30,356 bases of DNA, from NCBI GenBank assembly GCA_002362575.1, contig DEUM01000032.1, positions 1 through 30,356 of the forward strand, in the 5' to 3' direction. This document shows positions 22,823 to 30,041 of the stretch, in pieces. The translations under genes and the position numbers were made by a program. Position 1 is the stretch's first letter. Each line of letters starts with the position of its first letter. The DNA comes from Lachnoclostridium sp. UBA3262. GTDB taxonomy: Bacteria; Bacillota; Clostridia; Lachnospirales; Lachnospiraceae. Below the pieces are notes generated by a model that was not told the DNA's origin, did not search any database, and saw nothing but the letters and a program-made list of their open reading frames with translations.

Positions 22823-25393
22823 TTAGAAAATACGCCTTGTGAAATTGTAGAGACCATGCTTCCAGACTACAAAATCGTGTCCGCCCTTTGTCTCATAATA
22901 AGTATGCACTGTTCCATTTTTTTCTAAAACCTTATGATATTGTTCTGGTGTATCATAAACAATTGTATCCTGAGTTCCATTACAAATCATCAAGAATGTC
23001 TTTCCATTGTATTGCGGCGCCAACTTAAATGTTTCTTCTGTAAAAAGTCCACTTTCTGTGACATTTGATGAGTATGGCAGTACGCCTACCGCCGGGCTAA
23101 ACGCTCCTATGTATCCAAATGTATCTGCCATAGTAACACCAATATAGAGAGATTCTCTGCCGCCCATGGAAAGCCCTGCGATTGCTGTATTTTCACGCCC
23201 CTCTAAAATCGAATAATTCTTCTTGATAAACGGCATTAAGTCATCTCTCAAATCATTTATAAAGTTGTCAAATGCAGCAAAATGTTCAAGAGAAAGGTCT
23301 GATGAACCACTATCATTTTTTCTTGCCCGTACATTTGGCATTACAACAATCATTTCCTTCGCCATACCCTGCACAACAAGATTTCCAATTACATAAGCCG
23401 GATTTCCGCCCTTCCATTCATTCTCGTCCCCACCTATTCCATGAAGCAGATACAATACTGGATATTTTTTCTGTGTAGTATAGTTTGCTGGAAGAAGAAT
23501 ATTCACTTTCCTGTCTGCCCCTGTCGTAGTAGAAGAATAGGTGGCAGTTGTCATTTCACCATACTTCACATTATCTATCTTTCGGTCAAAGCCCTTCGGA
23601 ACCTCATAGGTTTCCTCCGGCGTCTCCGGTTTCGGTATCTGGGTTTTGTCCTGCATAAAGTTCCATGAGGAAATATGATACCCCTTTCCCCTGAACACAA
23701 AGTAGGTATCATGTTTTCCGCTGACCTTCTCTGTGAGTTCACAGTAAATTTTCTTATACACATCTGTACCACCCGTATTAACAAGCTGGAGTTCTCCTAT
23801 CTTTTTACCACCCTTTGCGGCACTCGGTCCATCCACATATACCTCAATCATACCAATTGCCGTATCAGAAGCTAAAGACATGGCAAGTGCTTCTGCACCA
23901 TCAAGTCCGTAATTTAGCTGACGGATTCCCATCCAGTCTCCGGTATTAATAGAATCCACTACTGTCTTTCCAAGAGATTTTGATTTGACAGATTGCAGCC
24001 CTCCATTCCATGCCATTGTTGTTCCATCTATTTCTTCATATGCATCTATCATGCCTACACTTTCCTCCACTCCCTCATAAGTCGGCTCAGCCGTTATTGT
24101 CAGTTCTCCATTTGTCTCTTGAACATTAAGCTTATCCATATGCAAAGTCCGATACCCTCTGTTCGTGCGGAACATAGCTTTTTCTAATATCGTGGTGTGA
24201 TAGATAATATAATGTTCGCCTTTAAATTCTATAATCTTATGATGATTATTTGCGTAATTTCCAAACACCTTTCCAGGATTTGCAAATAATGTTCCTTTCT
24301 GTGTAAATCCAGACATCGGATTATCACTGACCATATAAGAAATCGCTCCGCCAGTTCCAAATATTTTACTTCCTTCTTCACTCCAGTTCGTACAGTAGGA
24401 ATATACATATTTGCCATTTATTTTATTAATTTCGCTATCCTCAAACAAATACTGTGGATTGATTTCCACCGGACTGCCATCAAGACTGACCATATCAGCG
24501 CCAAGCTTAACTACTCTCGCTGACTTTGGATCTTTATTTTTCTTTGCCGCTTCTTCTGCGGAATCCGAATCCTGAACACCGGTACCGCCCCCGAAATATA
24601 GATATGCACTTCCGTCATCATCTACCAGAACAGCCGGATCAAAAAGCCATGGCACCTCCTGTGCAGAGCAGGTCGGAGTATCACGGGAAATCAGCGGCTT
24701 GTCGCTTGGGGCTTTCCATGGGCCGAGCGGCGAGTCTCCCTCGATTACACCAATTCCATTTCCTCCATTGGCAAAATAAAGATAAAATTTTGTCTTTCCG
24801 TCCACTTCTTTTTTCGTTATAGAAGGAGCCCATGAATGTTGTGCCCACGGTGCAGCTTCCCCGACATCGATTGTTCCATGATCTGTCCAGTTAACCAAAT
24901 CGGCCGATGAAATCACATGAATCTCATCCGTATCAAATACATTTTTAACAGGAAGCCCTTTGTCGCTAAATGAAATGATATCATGTGTACCATAAATATA
25001 AAGCCTGCCATCATACTCAACCGCCGTAGGATCTGCCATAAAGCTCTGGGTAAACAGCGGATTGTTCGTAATCTTACCATCCGATGTTTCGTTAAATGAT
25101 TTTGTAAGATTTAATGTTGTTTCATTCACATTCTGCTCTTTTTCCGGCGCATACGGATTCGGTGGCTCCACAACCGTCTGTGTAGGCGTCGCTGTCGGCT
25201 TCTCCGAATTGGTTGGACCAGGTGAAGCTGATGGCTTTGTTGTCCCCGGTGTATTACTCTGCTTCGGTTTCCCACTCGGCTTCGTTGATATTTTCGGTGC
25301 CGCACTTTTATGTACCTTCTTTTTATCATTCTTCTTTACTGTCACATTTACTACTCCAATTTTTTTGTTTTCTTTTTTCCCTTTACTTTCCAT
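22823..25393 (-). CDS. GH43 glycosidase - CBM6 - feruloyl esterase (CE1), 3' part of a frame-split secreted enzyme
   Basis: This is the catalytic portion of a multidomain xylan-degrading enzyme. Residue numbers count from the in-frame ATG 25393. After a Lys-rich start that completes the Ig-like strand (IGVVNVTVK), a Ser/Thr/Pro linker (about 30-85) leads to a GH43 five-blade propeller (about 110-430). Its base is D121 (MADPTAV), the modulator D252 (LFDPAVL) and the probable acid E318 (FEDSEINKINGKY). A CBM6-like domain (about 445-580) follows. A CE1 esterase (about 605-856) ends it, with the GLSMGG nucleophile S742, D809 and H839 (GGHDF). Likely activity is arabinofuranosidase or xylosidase plus feruloyl ester cleavage. 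ATG 25393 lacks a ribosome site and this frame has no signal peptide; the export part lies in the -1 frame upstream. Confidence 0.88.
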   Translation of the reverse strand: MESKGKKENKKIGVVNVTVKKNDKKKVHKSAAPKISTKPSGKPKQSNTPGTTKPSASPGPTNSEKPTATPTQTVVEPPNPYAPEKEQNVNETTLNLTKSFNETSDGKITNNPLFTQSFMADPTAVEYDGRLYIYGTHDIISFSDKGLPVKNVFDTDEIHVISSADLVNWTDHGTIDVGEAAPWAQHSWAPSITKKEVDGKTKFYLYFANGGNGIGVIEGDSPLGPWKAPSDKPLISRDTPTCSAQEVPWLFDPAVLVDDDGSAYLYFGGGTGVQDSDSAEEAAKKNKDPKSARVVKLGADMVSLDGSPVEINPQYLFEDSEINKINGKYVYSYCTNWSEEGSKIFGTGGAISYMVSDNPMSGFTQKGTLFANPGKVFGNYANNHHKIIEFKGEHYIIYHTTILEKAMFRTNRGYRTLHMDKLNVQETNGELTITAEPTYEGVEESVGMIDAYEEIDGTTMAWNGGLQSVKSKSLGKTVVDSINTGDWMGIRQLNYGLDGAEALAMSLASDTAIGMIEVYVDGPSAAKGGKKIGELQLVNTGGTDVYKKIYCELTEKVSGKHDTYFVFRGKGYHISSWNFMQDKTQIPKPETPEETYEVPKGFDRKIDNVKYGEMTTATYSSTTTGADRKVNILLPANYTTQKKYPVLYLLHGIGGDENEWKGGNPAYVIGNLVVQGMAKEMIVVMPNVRARKNDSGSSDLSLEHFAAFDNFINDLRDDLMPFIKKNYSILEGRENTAIAGLSMGGRESLYIGVTMADTFGYIGAFSPAVGVLPYSSNVTESGLFTEETFKLAPQYNGKTFLMICNGTQDTIVYDTPEQYHKVLEKNGTVHTYYETKGGHDFVVWKHGLYNFTRRIF

Positions 25394-25680
25394 ATATCTT
25401 TTACCGTTATCTTTGTTTTTCCTTTCTTGATACCGGTAACTACACCCTTTTTTGATACTTTAGCAATCCGCTTATTCTTACTTACAAAGGAATATTTATG
25501 CTTTCCCTTTTTTCCTTTTAAGGAAATTTTCTTTTTCTTTCCCACTTTGATAGTAATTCTTTTTGTTTTTAATTTTGTTTTTTTTGCACTGCTTTCAAAA
25601 GACAGCATAGTTGTTGCTGTTGTCAACAGCAATGCCACTATTAAAAACACTGCGCAAACGCGAATTCCTCTGCTTCTCAT
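25351..25680 (-). CDS. Signal peptide and Ig-like (BIG2-type) N-terminal part of the GH43-CE1 enzyme
   Basis: The reading frame starts at ATG 25680 with GGAGG 7 nt before it. It encodes a signal peptide (basic MRSRGIR, then VCAVFLIVALLLTTATTML, probable cut after SSA). A Lys-rich bacterial Ig-like repeat follows, with KNKRIAKVSKKGVVTGIKKG and then KTKITVKD. It ends at TAG 25351 after KKTKKLE. The domain lacks its final strand in this frame. That strand (IGVVNVTVK) continues in the frame of the downstream enzyme. The 109-residue product alone would be a truncated secreted fragment. This is therefore most likely the 5' part of the same gene, joined by -1 frameshifting, or broken by mutation or a homopolymer error. 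Confidence 0.8.
   Translation of the reverse strand: MRSRGIRVCAVFLIVALLLTTATTMLSFESSAKKTKLKTKRITIKVGKKKKISLKGKKGKHKYSFVSKNKRIAKVSKKGVVTGIKKGKTKITVKDIWKVKGKKKTKKLE
25360..25378 (-). other. Frameshift site: two -1 slippery heptamers
   Basis: Read in the signal-peptide frame, the minus strand has GGA-AAA-AAG (heptamer A AAA AAG, 25378-25372) and then ACA-AAA-AAA (heptamer A AAA AAA, 25366-25360). Both have the X XXY YYZ form for -1 slippage in the correct phase. Slipping back one base at either leads into the GH43-CE1 frame. The TAG that ends the first frame is 6 nt after the second heptamer. Confidence 0.7.
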
Positions 25681-25721
25681 ATCCATACCTCCTCAATTTT
25701 AACAATAATCTTCTACTAACT

Positions 25722-25751
25722 ATCATAACAGGAAACCTTCTAGATATCCAA
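25722..25751 (-). promoter_or_regulatory. Promoter of the GH43-CE1 gene
   Basis: Minus strand: TTGGAT (25751-25746), 18 nt, TATGAT (25727-25722), with an extended -10 TG one base before it. It gives a leader of about 35 nt before ATG 25680. Confidence 0.55.
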
Positions 25752-25786
25752 GTTACTTTAATTATACACAACATTAACAAAACTTA

Positions 25787-25815
25787 TTGAAACCTTGAAA
25801 CACCTAATATATAAT
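25787..25815 (+). promoter_or_regulatory. Sigma-A promoter of the LysR gene
   Basis: TTGAAA (25787-25792), 17 nt, TATAAT (25810-25815), 25 bp before the ATG at 25841. It is divergent from the GH43-CE1 promoter, leaving about 35 bp between the two -35 boxes. Confidence 0.75.
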
Positions 25816-25840
25816 AGAAATCAAAAGGAGAGTGAGTATC

Positions 25841-26812
25841 ATGAATATGCAGCACATAAACTATATCCTTACCCTTGCCAGAGAAAAAAATTTTTCTAGA
25901 GCAGCAAAACAATTATTTATGACGCAGTCTGCCCTGAGCCAATATATCCGGAAACAGGAACAGCAGCTTGGCATTACCCTGTTTAATCGGGAAAATGGTC
26001 CAATTACTTTAACACCAGAGGGCGAGTTATATGTACAAGCTTTAGAAAAAGTAAAGCAGGATATGTTGGATTTTCAACGCCAGCTTGTTGATTTATCCGA
26101 GCTGCGCACGGGAAAACTTATTATCGGAACCTCTCCTTTCCGGGCAACGAACCTGCTTCCAAAAGTTATCAAAGAATTTATTGAATCTTATCCCGGTATT
26201 GAATTAGAGATTGTCACAGACAATATGCATAGACTAAAATCAGGACTTGCATCCGGAAAAATAGATTTCTGTATCGAAAATGACTATTTTGAAGATAAAC
26301 TATTCCACCGTGAGACATTATTTACAGAAACGCATTATCTGGCAGTTCCCAAAGACCACGTTCTGAACCAAACATTAAAGGGCAGTATTCTGACCGCAGA
26401 CGATATCGGAAACGAAACGCCAGCTTTCTTTTCTGCCGTCCCGGTCTCACTAAACCAGTGCGAACAGGTCAACATGATTGGTGTAAAACCGGAAAACAGT
26501 TTTTATAAATGCCATACTGACATACTTCAGGAAGCAGGATTAATGCCGCGGCTCATTACCTCTGTCGATAATATCGAAACTGCTCTTCGCTGGGCAGAGA
26601 CTGGTATTGCCATTGCTCTCGTTCCTGATTCCCTGATTTTACAGGGCGGATTTAAGAATCACCCAAATTACTATAAACTAGATTTAATTCACTCACAGCA
26701 AAATATCGTATTCGCAACGAAGGCCGGACAGCATGTATCCATTGCCGCGAAAAGATTTCTTGAAATACTGCGCATGCTTATTGGCTATGGAACATGGAAC
26801 ATCCCCCAATAA
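25841..26812 (+). CDS. LysR-family transcriptional regulator
   Basis: The 324-residue protein begins with a LysR winged helix-turn-helix (about 3-62): MQHINYILTLAREKNFSRAAKQLFMTQSALSQYIRKQEQQLG, then LFNRENGPITLTPEGE. A linker helix and a periplasmic-binding-like effector domain follow (LRTGKLIIGTSPFRATNLLP at about 90). I set the start at ATG 25841, 10 nt after AAGGAG; a GTG three codons earlier overlaps the ribosome site. It is divergent from the xylanolytic gene, the usual position for a LysR protein and its target, so it may sense a xylan or ferulate product. That link is inference; the effector is unknown. Confidence 0.93.
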   Translation: MNMQHINYILTLAREKNFSRAAKQLFMTQSALSQYIRKQEQQLGITLFNRENGPITLTPEGELYVQALEKVKQDMLDFQRQLVDLSELRTGKLIIGTSPFRATNLLPKVIKEFIESYPGIELEIVTDNMHRLKSGLASGKIDFCIENDYFEDKLFHRETLFTETHYLAVPKDHVLNQTLKGSILTADDIGNETPAFFSAVPVSLNQCEQVNMIGVKPENSFYKCHTDILQEAGLMPRLITSVDNIETALRWAETGIAIALVPDSLILQGGFKNHPNYYKLDLIHSQQNIVFATKAGQHVSIAAKRFLEILRMLIGYGTWNIPQ

Positions 26813-26822
26813 GGTGCGGCTG

Positions 26823-26854
26823 AAAAAAGCCTGCTCCAAAGCATTGGAACAGGC
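26823..26854 (-). terminator. Rho-independent terminator of the gene at 26908-27381
   Basis: On the minus strand GCCTGTTCCAA pairs with TTGGAGCAGGC (one mismatch, 4-nt loop; 26854-26829) and is followed directly by T6. It starts 54 bp after the stop of the conserved hypothetical gene, and on the plus strand it is 11 bp past the LysR stop. Confidence 0.85.
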
Positions 26855-26907
26855 CGTCTTAATTGTTAATTCTAAATTTATTTTTTGTTTTCTCCTGTCT
26901 GCGTACA

Positions 26908-27381
26908 CTAGCAGAATACTACAACCCTTCGGGGTGTTGTCTGGGGAGGAAGGCTTCTTGTCGTCACCGTGTAATAGACAAGCAGTATCTGATTGCCCAA
27001 ACGGCATGGAAAGCTCTGACCGTTTGTTGTCCGAATATTAGTATTTCTCTCAAGATTCAACTGCAATGCCCCATCCTCTGCAAGCAGATTCCCATCAAAG
27101 AAATTCAGCATTACCTGTTCATTCCGTTCCAGCAGGGTTACAATCTTCGCAGTATACTGTGGTGGAAAAATCAATGGTACCGGCAGGCTGCTATCATAAA
27201 AGGCGGCCACACGCATACCCGGAACAATCTGCCTGCTGTCAATGACCAATGTGTCTGCACCAATCATAAAATTTACAATACCATTGTCCGTGCGAAGCGA
27301 CATCATCTGGTTACAACAGTCAGTCCCCCTTGTGATATTTAAAACCAAACCGATTACCGGCACATAGTTTTTATATGGCAT
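26908..27381 (-). CDS. Conserved hypothetical protein, 157 aa, no named domain
   Basis: I do not recognise a named family, although proteins of this general pattern occur across Clostridia. It has no signal peptide or membrane helix. The sequence is strand-rich, with the blocks LVLNITRGTDCCNQMMSLRT, IVNFMIGADTLVID, VPGMRVAAFYDSSLPVPLI, FPPQYTAKIVTL and, near the end, VYYTVTTRSLPPQTTPRRVVV. This looks like one or two small beta-barrel folds, perhaps OB-like. A pair of adjacent cysteines lies near residue 22 and a Cys is the last residue. The Shine-Dalgarno is weak (GTAGAGAA directly before ATG). It has its own terminator at 26823-26854 and follows the YloV-like gene by 69 bp. Confidence 0.8.
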   Translation of the reverse strand: MPYKNYVPVIGLVLNITRGTDCCNQMMSLRTDNGIVNFMIGADTLVIDSRQIVPGMRVAAFYDSSLPVPLIFPPQYTAKIVTLLERNEQVMLNFFDGNLLAEDGALQLNLERNTNIRTTNGQSFPCRLGNQILLVYYTVTTRSLPPQTTPRRVVVFC

Positions 27382-27450
27382 TTCTCTACAACCCTTTTTC
27401 TTTAAGATATGATTTAAAAGGAAAAAAGGTTCTGACGCGCTTTATTTTCT

Positions 27451-29145
27451 CTATTCTACGGATACAAAGTAGTAATATATCGGCTGTCCCCCATCATGTA
27501 TCTCAACCTCTACATCGGCATCTATCTGACGGATAGCATCGGCAACTCTTTCTGCATCTGCCTCATTTCCCTCCTCGCCATAATAAATCGTTATCAGCTC
27601 GGAGTCCTCATCCATCATCTTTTTCAGTAAATCTATCGTAGTATCTATAATATCCGTCCCTACTGTTTCTATTGTCTTATCACTTAATCCCATGATATCA
27701 CCGGCTTTGATTTCTTTTCCATCAATGGAAGTATCACGGACTGCATACGTCACCTGCCCGGACTTAATCATAGAAAGTCCCTCCGTCATTGCTTCCGCAT
27801 TTTCTTCCGGCCCCATCCCTTCTACAAAGTTAATCATCGCCGTAATTCCCTGCGGAATATTTTTAGACGGTATAACAACAATATTTTTATCTTCTGTCAA
27901 ATCCTTCGCCTGCTCTGCTGCCAAAATAATATTAGAGTTATTTGGCAAAATATAAATATTATCTGCATTTACGCAATCAATGGCACTGAGAATATCTTCT
28001 GTACTTGGATTCATCGTCTGACCGCCCTCAATAATGACATCCACACCTAAATCCCTAAATATATCACCCAATCCCTTACCAACAGAAACACTGATAAAAC
28101 CATTCTCTTTATGCTCATTTGCCTCTGTTTGTGCTGCCCTTTTTGCCTGCTCCTCATTTTTTTGTTCTGCCGCCTTCTTCTCTGCATCCCGAATTACCCG
28201 CTCGTTATGCTCCTCCCTCATATTGTCAATTTTCATACGGGTTAAAGAACCATATGTCAGCGCCTTCTGAATCGCCAGCCCCGGATCATTCGTATGCACG
28301 TGAATTTTTACAATATCCTCATCTGCAACACAGACAATAGAATCACCGATGGACTCTAAATAGGACTTAAACTCCTTTTCTTCTCTGCTTGGGAACTCCT
28401 TTTCCAGCATAATGATAAATTCTGTGCAGTAACCAAACTTAATATCTGCCTCTGACACCGCTTCGGCGTCTGCCCTGCGCGACGCACCTCCGGTGTAACC
28501 ACCAGCCTCCACTTCATAGTTTACTTCTTTTCCTAGAAGAACATCATAAGCCCCCTCTAATATCGTCAGAAGTCCTTCTCCACCAGAGTCCACTACACCT
28601 GCCTCTTTGAGCACCGGAAGCATATCCGGCGTCAGCTCCAGCACATCCCGCATATGCATAATCACGGAATTCATAAATTCAACCAGATTATCCGTACGCT
28701 CTGCCAGCTCAACGGCCTGATCTGCGCCGCCTCTCGCCACTGTCAATATCGTACCCTCTTTCGGCTTCATCACAGCACGATATGCAGATTCTACTGCACG
28801 TTCAAATGCCTTTGCAAGAATATGAACATCTACTTCCTCTTCTTTTGACACTTCTTTTGTAAAACCACGAAGCAGCTGTGACAAAATAACACCGGAATTT
28901 CCTCTTGCTCCCCTTAACGAGCCTCCCGAAATCGCTTTGCACAGCTTCTTCATATCAATATCGTCTAAAGCGGCGACCTCTCTCGCTGCTGACATAATCG
29001 TCATCGTCATATTTGTCCCCGTATCGCCATCTGGCACAGGGAATACATTTAAGTCATTTATTACTTCTTTTTTTGCATCAATGGCATTTGCCCCAGCTAA
29101 AAAGCATTTTTTTATAACGGATGCATCCACTGTCTTAATTACCAC
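27451..29145 (-). CDS. DAK2-domain protein YloV / fatty acid kinase A-like
   Basis: The 564-residue protein has an N-terminal DAK2/DhaL kinase domain (about 10-200), with the Mg-ATP motif NVFPVPDGDTGTNM (about 33-46), SGGSLRGARGNSGVILSQLLRG and KPKEGTILTVARGGAD. A middle domain follows (about 225-310). A charged Ala/Lys/Glu helix (about 315-340) leads to a C-terminal DegV/FakB-like segment with ILPNNSNIILAAEQA and VVIPSKNIPQGITAM. This is the FakA/YloV layout: FakA phosphorylates fatty acids carried by a FakB partner. The start is GTG 29145, with GGAGG (complement of 29154-29158) 8 nt before it; the longer frame from a TTG at 29160 overlaps that site. It sits 39 bp downstream of the Asp23/YloU gene, the usual Firmicute pair. 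Confidence 0.9.
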   Translation of the reverse strand: MVIKTVDASVIKKCFLAGANAIDAKKEVINDLNVFPVPDGDTGTNMTMTIMSAAREVAALDDIDMKKLCKAISGGSLRGARGNSGVILSQLLRGFTKEVSKEEEVDVHILAKAFERAVESAYRAVMKPKEGTILTVARGGADQAVELAERTDNLVEFMNSVIMHMRDVLELTPDMLPVLKEAGVVDSGGEGLLTILEGAYDVLLGKEVNYEVEAGGYTGGASRRADAEAVSEADIKFGYCTEFIIMLEKEFPSREEKEFKSYLESIGDSIVCVADEDIVKIHVHTNDPGLAIQKALTYGSLTRMKIDNMREEHNERVIRDAEKKAAEQKNEEQAKRAAQTEANEHKENGFISVSVGKGLGDIFRDLGVDVIIEGGQTMNPSTEDILSAIDCVNADNIYILPNNSNIILAAEQAKDLTEDKNIVVIPSKNIPQGITAMINFVEGMGPEENAEAMTEGLSMIKSGQVTYAVRDTSIDGKEIKAGDIMGLSDKTIETVGTDIIDTTIDLLKKMMDEDSELITIYYGEEGNEADAERVADAIRQIDADVEVEIHDGGQPIYYYFVSVE

Positions 29146-29184
29146 TCGTTTTTCCTCCAACTATATATTGCGGCATGATTCATA

Positions 29185-29541
29185 CTAATTGATTACTTTC
29201 ACGCCTTCTACACATACGATAATTTTTCCGACTTCCATCCCAGTATATTCTTCTACTTTATATTTCACATTATCTACTAAGTTCTCAGCAACTGCCAGAA
29301 TACTTACCTCATACGCCACAATAATATGAAGCTCAATCAGTAATTTTTCATTTTCCATGGCAACATTTACGCCATGACGCAGATTATCACGCTTTAATAA
29401 CTTGACAATACCATCTTTCACACTCACAGACGCCATCCCTACCACACCGAAACACTCAACTGCGGCTGAACCGGCATATTTTGCAAGCACATCTTCATCA
29501 ACGATGATTCTCCCCATATCCGTATCCATCTGACCTTTCAT
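29185..29541 (-). CDS. Asp23/Gls24 family protein (YloU)
   Basis: The 118-residue protein is one Asp23 domain. MGRIIVDEDVLAKYAGSAAVECFGVVGMA opens it, and HGVNVAMENEKLLIELHIIVAYEVSILAVAENL follows, then VKYKVEEYTGMEVGKIIVCVEGV. Family members are small cytoplasmic or membrane-associated proteins linked to the envelope and alkaline stress. YloU is normally encoded immediately before YloV, as here. I chose ATG 29541 because GGAGG (complement of 29548-29552) is 6 nt upstream; an ATG at 29562 would put that site inside the gene. Its promoter is at 29590-29618. The ribosomal gene rpmB, often its divergent neighbour, is absent. Confidence 0.93.
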   Translation of the reverse strand: MKGQMDTDMGRIIVDEDVLAKYAGSAAVECFGVVGMASVSVKDGIVKLLKRDNLRHGVNVAMENEKLLIELHIIVAYEVSILAVAENLVDNVKYKVEEYTGMEVGKIIVCVEGVKVIN

Positions 29542-29589
29542 AGTAAGCCTCCAATCTGTCATTTTCTAATTTATTGCATATATGTTAAT

Positions 29590-29618
29590 ATTTTACACTA
29601 TGACTCGGAAAAAAGCAA
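29590..29618 (-). promoter_or_regulatory. Sigma-A promoter of the YloU-YloV pair
   Basis: Minus strand: TTGCTT (29618-29613), 17 nt, TAAAAT (29595-29590), about 48 bp before the ATG at 29541. Confidence 0.6.
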
Positions 29619-29812
29619 ATTAAATTGGAAGGGTTACAGATTCCGTATATCGAAAGCAGTTCCCCTCGCATAGACGCTCCAGTTTTATTACGCACGCTGC
29701 TACCTTACCCTTCAGAAGCAACAGAGGAACTATTCTCCCGCCCCTGCATATAATGATAAAAACGGCAGGCTCTGCTTACAGATATGCGGCATTGAGCCGG
29801 ACAGGTGTGTAT

Positions 29813-29953
29813 ATGAAACGACTGCTAGGCTTCATATTATTCTGGATTGGTATCGGTATGTGTATTATGCTTTTTCTCCGGCATGGTCTTCTTGCCCTGC
29901 TCATTATTATTGCCTGTTTAGTGCTAGGTTATAACCTATTCACATCATGTTAA
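29813..29953 (+). CDS. Small membrane protein, 46 aa
   Basis: The product starts MKRLLGFILFWIGIGMCIML and consists of two hydrophobic stretches (about 5-22 and 26-41) separated by FLRHG. It ends GYNLFTSC. Peptides with this pattern, a two-helix hairpin ending in GYNLF and a Cys, are familiar from Clostridia, but no function is known to me. The start ATG 29813 has a weak AGGTG 5 nt upstream. The frame is open from 29753, but that extension has no hydrophobic or conserved character. The stop codon lies inside a hairpin (29939-29962) that opens a hairpin array leading into the repeat element. Confidence 0.65.
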   Translation: MKRLLGFILFWIGIGMCIMLFLRHGLLALLIIIACLVLGYNLFTSC

Positions 29954-30030
29954 TGATGTGAATTGTTTACCTTCCTGTTAAGGAAGTAAATTATTTACTA
30001 TCATGTTCGCCTGACGGTATCAGGTCGAAC
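29939..30030. repeat. Array of three stem-loops before the third repeat copy
   Basis: TTCACATCA-TGTTAA-TGATGTGAA (29939-29962) is followed by TTTACCTTCC-TGTTA-AGGAAGTAAA (29966-29990) and GTTCGCCTGA-CGGTA-TCAGGTCGAAC (30005-30030). The first two share the TGTTAA loop region and lie about 28 bp apart, joined by near-palindromic GTRAATTRTTTAC segments. The last is the best-formed member of the CCTGA hairpin group. Part may end transcription of the small membrane gene. The 403-bp tail of the window (29954-30356) holds only this and the repeat. Confidence 0.6.
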
Positions 30031-30041
30031 CCATTTCGATT

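Noticed and set aside
29563..29812. A hidden gene remnant or small RNA between the YloU gene and the small membrane gene
   Set aside because: Apart from the YloU promoter I saw no frame, RNA motif or similarity to the repeats. A TATAAT at 29749-29754 has no matching -35 box.
29939..30030. A short CRISPR array in the repeated hairpins
   Set aside because: Units are only about 28 bp including the variable part, repeats are not identical, and there are no cas genes.
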